Below are positions 33,700-41,555 of a stretch of DNA of 64,000 bases, piece by piece. The position numbers were made by a program, and so were the translations under genes. Positions within the stretch are counted from its first letter, which is position 1. Each line of letters opens with the position of its first letter. Source of the stretch: Pseudomonas poae. Its GTDB lineage: Bacteria; Pseudomonadota; Gammaproteobacteria; Pseudomonadales; Pseudomonadaceae. The stretch spans positions 6,276,001-6,340,000 of the forward strand of contig CP034537.1 of assembly GCA_004000515.1 (NCBI GenBank). The letters run 5' to 3'. The notes below the pieces were generated by a model that ran no database searches, was not told the origin of the DNA, and saw only the letters and a list, made by a program, of their open reading frames with translations.

Positions 33700-34368
33700 A
33701 TGCATATCGGTGACCGGATCTCTAGAGAGATGGGCGGCAAGGGGTGGAGCGAGGGTGAGCTGAGCAGGCGATCCGGCGTAACACAGCCCACTATTCATCG
33801 GATCATTACCGGCGAATCAAAAAGCCCTAAGCGAGATAACGTTGAGCGAATAGCTAAGGCGCTTCGCGTCCCTGCGGAGTGGCTGTGGGTTGGCGGTGTA
33901 CGGCCAGACTTGGTAAACGAGCCTCTATCAAACGTAGAGCTTGCTCTTCAGCCAACCAGATCGTTCTCATACCCTGAAATTAGCTGGGTTCAAGCGGGGT
34001 CTGCCATGGAGGCAGTAGAGTTATCCAATGTTGCGGCCTGCCCAAGGCATACGTCTGACGTGTGGGCTGGTGATAATGGGTTCTGGCTGCGCGTAGTCGG
34101 GGCATCCATGACCAGCTCTTCAGGAGCCTCGTTCCCGGAGGGGTTCTTGATTCTCGTGGCGCCGGATATTGAGCCTCGCCATGGGCAATACGTAGTAGCC
34201 AGGATGGTCGACACGAATGAGGCAACCTTTAAGCAGCTGGTGCGTGATGCGGGCGAGCTGTACCTGAAGCCGCTCAATACTTCTTACCCAACGAGGCCTA
34301 TAGATGATGCCTGGGAAGTGGTTGGTACGGTGGTGGACGGGAAGATGCCGAAGTCCGTCTTCTTTTAG
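33700..34368 (+). CDS. cI: CI-like repressor with LexA-type peptidase domain
   Basis: 222 residues. Helix-turn-helix SEGELSRRSGVTQPTIHRII at residues 17-37. S24/LexA-like C-terminal domain: cleavage-site-like VQAGSAM near residue 98, catalytic Ser in GASMTSSSGA, catalytic Lys in EATFKQLV. RecA-dependent self-cleavage would lift repression of PR and PL. First gene of the rightward transcript that also carries the next genes. Confidence 0.9.
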   Translation: MHIGDRISREMGGKGWSEGELSRRSGVTQPTIHRIITGESKSPKRDNVERIAKALRVPAEWLWVGGVRPDLVNEPLSNVELALQPTRSFSYPEISWVQAGSAMEAVELSNVAACPRHTSDVWAGDNGFWLRVVGASMTSSSGASFPEGFLILVAPDIEPRHGQYVVARMVDTNEATFKQLVRDAGELYLKPLNTSYPTRPIDDAWEVVGTVVDGKMPKSVFF

Positions 34369-34395
34369 TCGGCCCGGCAACCTATAGGAGGCCCC

Positions 34396-34632
34396 ATGCC
34401 CCTCACCAAGCCCAACCAAGACCTAAAGCGCGACCTCCAGGGCATCGCCTCGGACCTCAAGTGGTCCGCTGTCGAGCTGCTGCGTGTCGCCGAACGGCTG
34501 AGCCTGGCCGGCAATGAGGCGGACGCTCAAGCGGTTCTGAGGATGTGCAACGTGTTTCATGCGGATGAGGATCGGCTGGCGGGTTATGCGGAAGAGGTGA
34601 AGGCTGGAAGGATTTTGCGGGCGCAGCCTTAG
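34396..34632 (+). CDS. Hypothetical helical protein in the cI operon
   Basis: 78 residues, MPLTKPNQDLKRDLQGIASD; all-helical, AELLRVAERLSLAGNEADAQ-like pattern. AGGAGG-like TAGGAGGCCCC precedes the ATG by 5 bases. Expressed from the lysogen together with cI. Function unknown. Confidence 0.65.
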   Translation: MPLTKPNQDLKRDLQGIASDLKWSAVELLRVAERLSLAGNEADAQAVLRMCNVFHADEDRLAGYAEEVKAGRILRAQP

Positions 34633-34676
34633 AAAAATGGCGCTGAAACGCCTTAATGAAAAATTACGGAGCATTG

Positions 34677-35192
34677 ATGGGCGACATCATTCTTACGGAC
34701 GAGCAGATAGAGCGCCTACTTGGCACACCGAAAACGGCGATTTCATCAAATGCGCGTTGGAAGACGCAAAGAGGATCGCGGCAGCGTAACTACGATCTTA
34801 AGTCGCAAGATGGCAAGCTGCTTTTCTCCCTCTACCTTCGTCAGAACGAGCGCCTGAAGGAGTCCTTCTCCTGTGGCCTTCTTTATCTGCACGCCGGCGG
34901 TGAAAAAGTGACCTTGGCGCGCTACAACGGTAGCGACCATCCTCATTACAATCCGCTCGACGGCACCCGCTCCGACAATCATTGCCACATTCATCGAGCG
35001 ACCGAGCGATACATGGCTGCTGGTCGGAAGTCAGAGCACTTTGCCGAGAGTACAGATCGCTATTCAGATCTTGATGGCGCACTGAGAGCGATAATCGACG
35101 ACTGTAAGATTACCGGAATACGCCTCGCCAACCAGACAGATCACGACGATAATGAAGAAGCAAGTGACGATCAGTTGGACCTAGACCTGTGA
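34677..35192 (+). CDS. DUF6978-like protein, first gene of a two-gene cassette
   Basis: 171 residues from ATG 34677 (GGAG five bases before; an earlier ATG at 34656 has no ribosome site). LTDEQIERLLGTPKTAISSN at the N-terminus, GGEKVTLARYNGSDHPHYNP and DNHCHIHRATERYMAAG in the middle, acidic C-terminus (DHDDNEEASDDQLDLDL). I recall this pattern as DUF6978, always next to a DUF1828 gene. Overlaps that gene at TGATG. Function unknown; lysogen-expressed position makes it a candidate defence or conversion gene. Confidence 0.7.
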   Translation: MGDIILTDEQIERLLGTPKTAISSNARWKTQRGSRQRNYDLKSQDGKLLFSLYLRQNERLKESFSCGLLYLHAGGEKVTLARYNGSDHPHYNPLDGTRSDNHCHIHRATERYMAAGRKSEHFAESTDRYSDLDGALRAIIDDCKITGIRLANQTDHDDNEEASDDQLDLDL

Positions 35193-35968
35193 TGAACATC
35201 GACCAACAAGCTCTCGAAAAGCAACTGTGCAACACGTTTTGCCAAGACGTGAGAGTCACTGTGGGCGATAGTTATGCTCGGGTAAACCTACCCATGACAG
35301 GCCGTGATGGCGATGGATTCACCGCATATTTGAAGCCTATCTCTGCCGGATGGAGAATATCCGACATGGGCACCACAATGATGCGCCTTAGCTACGAAAA
35401 CGACCTATCCAAGCTGTTTACTGGAGCGCGCGGAAAGCTATTTGAGACCATCCTCAAGGAAGGCGGTCTTGCGGAGGATGACGGCGAGTTGTACCTGGAG
35501 GTGTCGAGCGATGCCATCCCTCGCGGTCTGTTCACGCTCGGGCAGGGTATCACCCGGGTAGAAGATATAGGCCTATGGACGCGCAGCCGAATAGAGTCGA
35601 CCTTCTATGAGGACCTCGCCTCTGTTATCGAATCCATATTGCCTCCAGAGCAGATTGAGCGGGGTTATGTCGTTCCTGGCGTACCAAGTGGCGATTCATA
35701 CCCCGTTGACTACCATATCCACGCGCCACGTCGGCCGCTTTACCTGTTTGGGGTGAACACCAAAGAGAAGGCGATGCTCACCACTATCATTCTGCAACAC
35801 CTGCAGGCGGCCAGAAAAGACTTCGATTCGATGGTCATATGCTCGAACATTGACGACATTCCAAAATTGGATAGGCGTCGATTGATCAACGCAGCTAACG
35901 ATGTGGTTGCCAACATCCAAGATACAGACGCTATCCGGATGAAAGTTGAACATCGCGTAAGAGCTTGA
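35192..35968 (+). CDS. DUF1828/DUF1829-like protein, second gene of the cassette
   Basis: 258 residues. Residues about 15-105 fit DUF1828 (FTAYLKPISAGWRISDMGTT, GELYLEVSSDAIPRGLFTLG). Residues about 165-255 fit DUF1829 (YPVDYHIHAPRRPLYLFGVN, TKEKAMLTTIILQHLQAARK). Its ATG overlaps the partner stop. No enzymatic motif is evident. Such pairs occur on mobile elements; a toxin-antidote or phage-exclusion role is inference. Confidence 0.75.
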   Translation: MNIDQQALEKQLCNTFCQDVRVTVGDSYARVNLPMTGRDGDGFTAYLKPISAGWRISDMGTTMMRLSYENDLSKLFTGARGKLFETILKEGGLAEDDGELYLEVSSDAIPRGLFTLGQGITRVEDIGLWTRSRIESTFYEDLASVIESILPPEQIERGYVVPGVPSGDSYPVDYHIHAPRRPLYLFGVNTKEKAMLTTIILQHLQAARKDFDSMVICSNIDDIPKLDRRRLINAANDVVANIQDTDAIRMKVEHRVRA

Positions 35969-35972
35969 GTGC

Positions 35973-35997
35973 AAGCCCAGCGCCGGGCTTCTTGTTT
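35973..35997 (+). terminator. Terminator after the cI-operon cassette
   Basis: AAGCCC/GGGCTT stem then CTTGTTT; a moderate plus-strand terminator immediately after the DUF1828 gene. Confidence 0.55.
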
Positions 35998-36075
35998 CTG
36001 GCCTTCCTTGATCGCCTCCTAAATTGGTCTACGATTACATAGTCGAGCTACTGGTCCCCCAACTGGCTCGACTTT

Positions 36076-36097
36076 GCCCGCACATGCGGGCTTTTTG
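36076..36097 (+). terminator. Intrinsic terminator
   Basis: GCCCGC/GCGGGC hairpin with a four-base loop, then five T. The following tgtgtctgc is repeated after the terminator at 36608-36632. Confidence 0.75.
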
Positions 36098-36223
36098 TGT
36101 CTGCCCTTCCTGCATTACCCCCTACCCCTCGCAGGCATCGACCTGCACCGCCTGCACCGCCTGCACCGAACGGTACGACCTGCTGATTTGTGGTCGGCCT
36201 GCGCCTGACCGGGTCGCGAACTG

Positions 36224-36248
36224 AGCCCGCCATCGTGCGGGCTTTTTG
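36224..36248 (+). terminator. Intrinsic terminator
   Basis: AGCCCGC/GCGGGCT stem, six-base loop and five T. Isolates the next transcription unit. Confidence 0.75.
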
Positions 36249-36265
36249 TTGCCCGCATCCCACAG

Positions 36266-36281
36266 GAGTACAAAAGTACTC
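36266..36281. promoter_or_regulatory. Palindrome GAGTAC-N4-GTACTC, copy 1
   Basis: Perfect 6-bp arms around AAAA, 8 bp upstream of the -35 of the LexA-controlled promoter. A second copy with a different spacer (ATCC) is at 49582-49597. Looks like an operator. Confidence 0.6.
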
Positions 36282-36289
36282 TCGCCATC

Positions 36290-36332
36290 TTGCCTTTTAC
36301 TTATGGATAAAATACTGTTTATTCATACAGTA
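36290..36332 (+). promoter_or_regulatory. LexA-regulated promoter (SOS box)
   Basis: -35 TTGCCT (36290-36295), 17-bp spacer, -10 TACTGT (36313-36318). The -10 lies within TACTGTTTATTCATACAGTA (36313-36332), a CTG-N10-CAG LexA box with fully symmetric 6-bp ends. LexA bound there would block the promoter until DNA damage. Confidence 0.82.
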
Positions 36333-36347
36333 AATCAGAGATCAATC

Positions 36348-36596
36348 ATGGCAAAAGCAAAGGCAGCACCGAAACCACCCTCCTCTTACGAGCTGCTGGG
36401 TATGCGAATCCAGGGGGCGATCAATACGCCCAAGGCCCAGCTCTCGAAGTCGGTGCTGCTGGAGCGCTCAGCATATGATGCTGCCGACGACTGGGATCGC
36501 ATCCTGGACGAGATCGCCGAAAACGATAACGTAACCATCGCCCACCGCGATGACGGCCTGATACAGCTATTCTGGACCGTGCCGAAAGAAGATTGA
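36348..36596 (+). CDS. DUF1654-like SOS-controlled protein
   Basis: 82 residues from ATG 36348, MAKAKAAPKPPSSYELLGMR, with the family's C-terminal pattern IAENDNVTIAHRDDGLIQLF. DUF1654 proteins are common in Pseudomonas and their prophages. It has its own promoter (LexA box upstream) and terminator, so it is a separate SOS-induced unit between cI and PL. Biochemical role unknown. Confidence 0.8.
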   Translation: MAKAKAAPKPPSSYELLGMRIQGAINTPKAQLSKSVLLERSAYDAADDWDRILDEIAENDNVTIAHRDDGLIQLFWTVPKED

Positions 36597-36607
36597 CCGC
36601 CCACCTG

Positions 36608-36632
36608 AGCCCGCCTATGTGCGGGCTTTTTT
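36608..36632 (+). terminator. Intrinsic terminator
   Basis: AGCCCGC/GCGGGCT stem, loop CTATGT, six T. Ends the DUF1654 unit just before PL. Confidence 0.8.
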
Positions 36633-36649
36633 GTGTCTGCGATAAAAAT

Positions 36650-36692
36650 AATACGTCGACGTATTGACTCGATCGATACGCGGACGTATTGT
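36650..36692 (+). promoter_or_regulatory. PL-type promoter with two CI/Cro operators
   Basis: -35 TTGACT (36664-36669), 17-bp spacer, -10 TATTGT (36687-36692). Operator AATACGTCGACGTATT (36650-36665) overlaps the -35 and GATACGCGGACGTATT (36675-36690) covers the spacer and -10. Both match the PR operator GATACGCCGACGTATC. Drives the plus-strand early operon. Confidence 0.85.
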
Positions 36693-36784
36693 TACCCCAT
36701 CGAGTCACCCAACAGGGACTCGCCAGGGCCTCACAGCCCGCCGCTCTTTAACAGCACGGGAACCTCGCAGATCGATCCCCAGCA

Positions 36785-37009
36785 ATGGGCACAGCGCGAG
36801 CAATAAATTCGATCTCCACGCCAGCTCTGGAACTGGCCGTGCTCACCAGATGTGAGTACGCGAAACCACGCAAGCCAGCCGGGAAGAACGCCGTCCACGA
36901 AATGTGTGACCTGGCCAGAGATATGAATCGGGCGATGCGCGTGGTGGAGACAACAAATTTTCTCGATGACCTTGGCAACAGGGTCATCCGGAAAATCAAA
37001 CCGGAGTAA
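36785..37009 (+). CDS. Hypothetical, first gene of the PL operon
   Basis: 74 residues, MGTARAINSISTPALELAVL; helical (EMCDLARDMNRAMRVVETTN). Weak ribosome site. The 90-base leader between PL and this gene contains a CTCTTTAACA-like boxA-type sequence (about 36744-36753), which could serve N-type antitermination. Function unknown. Confidence 0.55.
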   Translation: MGTARAINSISTPALELAVLTRCEYAKPRKPAGKNAVHEMCDLARDMNRAMRVVETTNFLDDLGNRVIRKIKPE

Positions 37010-37014
37010 CCGCC

Positions 37015-37362
37015 ATGAGCAAAGGAGTCGTGATTAAGTACGAGTGTGGCGCATGTAATGAGCAGCACGACGACGAAGACGGGGCGCGCGAATGCTGCAT
37101 GCCGAGCGTTACCGAGATGTACATCTGCCCCATATGTGACGAGCAGCACGACGAAATGGAGGACGCCGAGAAATGCATCCTCGGGCACGCCGACATCGAA
37201 TCCACTGATGATCAGCACTGTCCTAACTGTCTACGACCCTCCGACACAGCTCAACTTATGATTGAGGTGGCGATTGCCGGTCATTGCAGTGTATGCAATC
37301 CGATCTACACGCCAGATGAAAATCTCAGGATCAAGTATGCACTTGAGCCAAAAGACCTGTGA
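37015..37362 (+). CDS. Zinc-ribbon protein
   Basis: 115 residues with repeated CxxC motifs: YECGACNEQH, YICPICDEQH, DQHCPNCLRP, HCSVCNPIY. Two near-repeat units ([Y]xCxxCxEQHDxxxxA) show internal duplication. Probably a small zinc protein; function unknown. Confidence 0.68.
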   Translation: MSKGVVIKYECGACNEQHDDEDGARECCMPSVTEMYICPICDEQHDEMEDAEKCILGHADIESTDDQHCPNCLRPSDTAQLMIEVAIAGHCSVCNPIYTPDENLRIKYALEPKDL

Positions 37363-37429
37363 GCGCACCCACAGATTTACTGATGCCGCTTCTATGAGGC
37401 GGCATTGGAAATCAACGGAGACCACCGAA

Positions 37430-37972
37430 ATGCTCAACATCAACGAAGACGATCTGAAAACTGCAATTGTAGCCAAAGTATCTGATGAGCTACTGCGCGA
37501 CGGCGATGACCTTTCCGGCATGGTTGCTGCGGAACTGAAGAAACGCATCGACAAGATCTTCAACGAGCGCGTAACAGCGCAAATTGAAGCCGCAATCAAC
37601 GAAACCATCAACGGTTCCTTTGAGCGCGAGTATCGCCGGGTAAATACCTGGGGCGAGCCAGAAGGTCCGGCCACAACAATTCGCAAAGAGCTGGAAAATA
37701 CCGTGAACGCTTACTGGTCTGCGAAGGTTGAGCCGCGCACAGGCAAGGCCGCGACGAGCGACTACAACACGGTCACCCGTGCCGAATACATCATGACTCA
37801 GGTCTGCGCCGAAGACTTCACAAAGGAAATGACCCAGAGCGTGCGCAACGTATCGGGCGCCCTGAAAGACGGCCTTCGCATACAACTGGCCAAACAGATG
37901 GACACCATGCTGAACGGCCTGTTTCACATCAAAAGCTTGCAAGACCAAGGCAAGGCTGAAAAGCCGTACTGA
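37430..37972 (+). CDS. Hypothetical early protein
   Basis: 180 residues from ATG 37430 (GGAG 9 bases upstream). Helical: EDDLKTAIVAKVSDELLRDG, MVAAELKKRIDKIFNERVTA, IEAAINETINGSFEREYRRV. Common in Pseudomonas siphovirus early operons; no domain recognised. Confidence 0.65.
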   Translation: MLNINEDDLKTAIVAKVSDELLRDGDDLSGMVAAELKKRIDKIFNERVTAQIEAAINETINGSFEREYRRVNTWGEPEGPATTIRKELENTVNAYWSAKVEPRTGKAATSDYNTVTRAEYIMTQVCAEDFTKEMTQSVRNVSGALKDGLRIQLAKQMDTMLNGLFHIKSLQDQGKAEKPY

Positions 37973-38032
37973 CCTTTTCACTGATGCCCATCCAGAGCGG
38001 TGAGCATTGGGAAAACAACCGGAGATATGCAA

Positions 38033-38276
38033 ATGCCAATGTTCCGCAAAAAACCAGTAGTCATCGAAGCCGTTCAGTTTGACGGCACCTTTGCCTCTGT
38101 AGAGGGGGATGCTGATCCCGAGCTGCTCCCAGGATCTGGGCAGCAACACGCTGGAGATTGAAACCCTCGAAGGCGTTATGACTGCGAAGCCGGGCGACTG
38201 GATCATTAAAGGCGTGAAGGGTGAATTCTACCCTTGCAAACCGGACATCTTCGCCGCGACTTACGATCCGGCCTAA
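38033..38276 (+). CDS. PGDYG-like small protein (frameshifted)
   Basis: Opens MPMFRKKPVVIEAVQFDGTF, the standard start of phage PGDYG proteins, and ends in another frame with GVMTAKPGDWIIKGVKGEFY then FAATYDPA, also family-typical. Removing one G from the five-G run 38104-38108 joins them into 80 residues. Widely conserved phage protein of unknown role. Confidence 0.78.
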
Positions 38277-38472
38277 CCCACTCCTTGCACGTCAGCCAGA
38301 CGAAAATTGGCCCGATCCTTTCCTTGGGGAGACTCGTATAGGAAAGCAGCCCGCACATGCGGAACCACCCTTCTCGCCTCTACCCGTCAGCACTTCTACC
38401 CCGCGCCCATCGGCAACCAGCGGGAGGCATGAGTTTTGACGAATACAGGTGAACCCACAGAGGACATCAGCG

Positions 38473-38763
38473 ATGTGTACTTGCAAACAGGATACCGAAG
38501 CGAGGCTGCTTGAAGCTCTGCCCGCCGAACTTCCGGAAGGCTTCAAGGGCTTGAGTGCGCGGCTGACCGGCTACGCAATGTTTTTCGGTGGGAATCAAGC
38601 GCGGTTCAAGCAGGTCATGCCGATTGAAGTCACGTATCAGGCCCCGACCAAGGCTGGCGTGATGAAGGGCAAGAAGAAGTCGATGAGCATGCTGGCCAAC
38701 TACTGCATGTTCTGCGGCGAGAAGTACGACAAGGACGAGCCAGAAGACGCTGACGCCGCCTAA
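38473..38763 (+). CDS. Hypothetical protein with CxxC motifs
   Basis: 96 residues from ATG 38473 (GAGGA 8 bases before). N-terminal MCTCKQDTEARLLEALPAEL, C-terminal MLANYCMFCGEKYDKDEPED. One zinc knuckle at the C-terminus. Unknown function; common in these prophages. Confidence 0.65.
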   Translation: MCTCKQDTEARLLEALPAELPEGFKGLSARLTGYAMFFGGNQARFKQVMPIEVTYQAPTKAGVMKGKKKSMSMLANYCMFCGEKYDKDEPEDADAA

Positions 38764-38791
38764 CCGGGTGAACCAACGAATGGAGAGAGTC

Positions 38792-38998
38792 ATGAACTTC
38801 CAACCACCAGATCCGCCCGAGTACGGCCACTGCCTGACCTGCAACCGGGTCATCCATGTGGACGAAAAACGCGGCGATAAATGCATTGAGTGTGACGACC
38901 AAGAAGCCAGCGACGGTGCCGATGAAAACGGGGTTCGCCCTGCTGTTTCTGAGGACGGCGCCTACCTCTTCAACCCGTGGACCGGCCAACACGAATAG
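38792..38998 (+). CDS. Small zinc-ribbon protein
   Basis: 68 residues from ATG 38792 (GGAGAGAG before it). GHCLTCNRVIHVDEKRGDKC followed by IECDDQ gives a CxxC..CxxC zinc ribbon. C-terminus AYLFNPWTGQHE. Function unknown. Confidence 0.65.
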   Translation: MNFQPPDPPEYGHCLTCNRVIHVDEKRGDKCIECDDQEASDGADENGVRPAVSEDGAYLFNPWTGQHE

Positions 38999-39037
38999 GC
39001 CGCCCGTTCCGCCTAACCCCAAACACTGGAGGTCGCC

Positions 39038-39283
39038 ATGAGCGATTGGATCAAGGTTGAAGACCGGCTGCCGGGTTTCCCGATTGAGGTAATCGTGGCT
39101 TACCACTCCGACGCTGATGGCGAGCCATGCCTGGATACGGGCTTGGCAATTCTTCACCCGGACGGAATCTGGCGCGGCGCTGGTGTGTTCTACCAGCTTG
39201 GACAGGTTCAAAAGTTCGCTATCCGGGAATGCATTAAAAAAGTAACCCACTGGCAGCCACTCCCCGCCCCGCCCACCGAATAA
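39038..39283 (+). CDS. DUF551-like protein
   Basis: 81 residues starting MSDWIKVEDRLPGFPIEVIV and ending KKVTHWQPLPAPPTE, the two conserved ends of DUF551 phage proteins. GGAGG ribosome site at 7 bases. Function unknown. Confidence 0.85.
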   Translation: MSDWIKVEDRLPGFPIEVIVAYHSDADGEPCLDTGLAILHPDGIWRGAGVFYQLGQVQKFAIRECIKKVTHWQPLPAPPTE

Positions 39284-39302
39284 CGCCACTGTGGAGGCAT
39301 CT

Positions 39303-39563
39303 ATGGCCCGCACTTACGAATATTGGACGGTCAAGGATGGCGAGGACATTGCCGTCAACCTGACCGTTGTCTCTTTCTCGGCCTCGAAAGGCAACTTCAG
39401 CTCGCAGGCCGCTGATCCCGATGAGTATCACGGGCACTGCGAAATCGAGTGGGAATCGAAAGACGACACCAGCTTCATGACTGAATCAGAGATCGCCTCG
39501 ATGGAAGAGTGGCTTGTGAATGAGCATTCCGAGTACCTGGCCGATCAGGACTACTACGACTAA
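39303..39563 (+). CDS. Hypothetical protein
   Basis: 86 residues, MARTYEYWTVKDGEDIAVNL, acidic (DEYHGHCEIEWESKDD). GGAGG before the ATG. No domain recognised. Confidence 0.6.
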   Translation: MARTYEYWTVKDGEDIAVNLTVVSFSASKGNFSSQAADPDEYHGHCEIEWESKDDTSFMTESEIASMEEWLVNEHSEYLADQDYYD

Positions 39564-39584
39564 CCCGCCACCCTGGAGGCGACC

Positions 39585-39851
39585 ATGCACCACAGCATTC
39601 AATCGCGCCGCGACATCGTCGACGGCCTGCGTCAGCGCTCCCTTCTCGCCACTGCTGATTTCTACCGGCTGATTGATCGTCCGATGCCCGTGGTCACCTT
39701 CCGCATGGTGGTGAAGCCTGCGGGCCGCGACTTCTTCCATGTGGTGGACAGCCAGACTAACAAGGTCATGGGCTTCCGTCGCAACCACAACGAAGCCTGT
39801 GCCCTCGCCCGGAGCCTGGAGTCCCCCCATGTCCAGCATTTACGCGGATAG
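39585..39851 (+). CDS. Hypothetical protein
   Basis: 88 residues, MHHSIQSRRDIVDGLRQRSL. Middle part PVVTFRMVVKPAGRDFFHVV. Ends 22 bases into the next gene. No domain recognised. Confidence 0.6.
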   Translation: MHHSIQSRRDIVDGLRQRSLLATADFYRLIDRPMPVVTFRMVVKPAGRDFFHVVDSQTNKVMGFRRNHNEACALARSLESPHVQHLRG

Positions 39852-40059
39852 CGCCCAGGCCAGGGAATCCGACAGGCGTTGGGACTTGCCGAACTTCGGC
39901 AAGAAGCCGCATGTCGATCTGTTCCACGAATACACGGCTGACGACCTGGCAGAGCGCGAGTCACGGCGTCTCAAAGAGCGCGCAAGCCTAAAGCTCCGCA
40001 TCGGTGTAGCAATGGCACAGATGGAGTTGATATGCCCACCAGCCGAGGGCGTCGAATGA
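39829..40059 (+). CDS. Hypothetical protein
   Basis: 76 residues from ATG 39829, MSSIYADSAQARESDRRWDL; basic helix in DLAERESRRLKERASLKLRI. Overlaps both neighbours by a few bases. Unknown. Confidence 0.6.
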   Translation: MSSIYADSAQARESDRRWDLPNFGKKPHVDLFHEYTADDLAERESRRLKERASLKLRIGVAMAQMELICPPAEGVE

Positions 40060-40283
40060 ACATCGCACAGCGAGACCATCAGAACGCCGTCAGCTGGATC
40101 GAGGGCGAGATCGAAAACATGATCCGCGACCTCGGCAAACCAAACGCCAGCTCGGCAGCGACATCGTGCGTCACCCTGGCCTTCATGTTGCGGGTCATCG
40201 ACGAAAACGAACACCGGTACTTCCGGGCGTGCATCGACAAGATTTACGCCAACTACAACGCTTCACTCACTTCCGCCGCCTGA
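40056..40283 (+). CDS. Hypothetical protein
   Basis: 75 residues, MNIAQRDHQNAVSWIEGEIE; helical (TLAFMLRVIDENEHRYFRAC). ATGA overlap with the previous stop. Unknown. Confidence 0.6.
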   Translation: MNIAQRDHQNAVSWIEGEIENMIRDLGKPNASSAATSCVTLAFMLRVIDENEHRYFRACIDKIYANYNASLTSAA

Positions 40284-40340
40284 CGGCACCACTCAACCCT
40301 ACAAATTTCAATGCTGCGCCTGGCGCGGCGAGGGATCGTC

Positions 40341-41502
40341 ATGTCCAAAAACACCAACCAAGCACTCGCACAAGAACCGCTCGAAACGAGCGAAACCGAA
40401 AAAATCTAAAAATTCAGTTGTCCCTGCTGTTGCCGTCACCGACATCGCTGAATATCAGCCGCACGAAGAACAGATCGTTCGCCTGGAAACCGCTTACGCG
40501 AAGTTGGTCGTTGATTGCGCGACCAGTGAAGGCTTGGCAAACGCGAAAGAAGTTCGAGTCGATATCCGCGACGTCCGCTACGCCCTGGCGAATACAACCA
40601 AGACGGCACTCATCCCCTACCAACAAAAAGTCAAAGACGCCCAGGCTCGCGTCAACCAGGTGAAAGAGTTCGGCGAGACCTTGAAGGCTCGTGTGTTGGT
40701 GCTTGAAGAGCCAGTCGACGAAGCCATCAAAGCCGAAGAAAAGCGCGTCGCCGATGCCAAGGCCGAAAGGGAGCGGCTGGAGCAGGAGCGCATCGAAGCC
40801 ATCCGGGCGAAAATCAACCGGTTCAGCTCTGTCGCTGCCGCCTATGCAAGCCGCAGCGCCGCCGATGTCGCAAGTGTTCTGCAGAGCGTCAAGGAGTCGG
40901 TGATCCTGCCCGAAGAATATGGCGAGTTTGAAGCCGAAGGCACCATCGCTCGCGACAACGCTATTGAGCAGTTGGAAGCGCTACACAAGGCTGCCGTTGA
41001 CCGAGAGGAAGCTGCTGCCAAGTTGCTGGAACAGCAGAAAGAACTGGATGAACTGCGTGAAAAGCAGCGTAAGGCCGACGCCGAAGCCGAGGAACTGCGT
41101 AAGCAGCGTGCCGAAGAAGACCGCAAGCGGCTGAAGCAACAACAGGACGATTTGGACCAGCAACGCCGTGATATGGAGGCACAGCAACGCCAACAGCGTG
41201 AGCAACTGGAAGAACAGAAGAACCAGCAGAGCTTGCGCGACGCGCAGTATCAGCGCGATCAGGAAGAGCTGGCCCGCCTGCGTGCCCAAGCTGCCGCGCC
41301 GACTCCGATCATCACCCCAGCTCCCGCGCGGGTCGTAGAGAAGGTTGAAGCCGAACCAGTCAGCTCACAGGTGACCACCGCTGAAAACGACGATGTGACT
41401 ACGAACGCGCCTGCGGTTGAAGACATCATCGAGGTGGTTGCCCTGGGCTTCGATGTGAACCTCGAAACTGCTCGCGCCTGGCTTCGCGCCATTCGCTTTT
41501 AA
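40341..41502 (+). CDS. DUF1351-like coiled-coil protein (frameshifted)
   Basis: ATG 40341 gives MSKNTNQALAQEPLETSETE and then a stop; the main frame begins NSVVPAVAVTDIAEYQPHEE. Dropping one A from the six-A run 40399-40404 yields 386 residues. A long charged coiled coil (residues about 90-290, Glu/Arg/Lys/Gln-rich) and a C-terminal VALGFDVNLETARAWLRAIR helix. This family often precedes recT/exonuclease genes; likely a recombination accessory. Confidence 0.75.
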
Positions 41503-41555
41503 CCACCCTTTCCATCTGATGGACAGCACATCCCATGCTGGCTACGGAGAGCGTT

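Larger units (their letters stand above)
36000..36265. other. Gene-free stretch with stacked hairpins and a short tandem repeat
   Basis: About 265 bp without a convincing gene. It holds an inverted repeat GTCGAGC...GCTCGAC (about 36041-36072), a terminator at 36076-36097, three tandem copies of CCTGCACCG (36142-36168), and a second terminator at 36224-36248. Possible small RNA region or remnant of a deleted moron. Confidence 0.45.

Noticed and set aside
36003..36075. tRNA-like hairpin near GTCGAGC...GCTCGAC
   Set aside because: No T-loop or anticodon arm; no tRNA gene found in the window.
36142..36168. Three CCTGCACCG copies as a CRISPR-like array
   Set aside because: Contiguous 9-bp repeats without spacers; simple tandem repeat only. 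No CRISPR array elsewhere.
36048..36263. Minus-strand ORF over the terminator region
   Set aside because: Reads through two terminators and a tandem repeat; Arg/Gly-rich shadow sequence.
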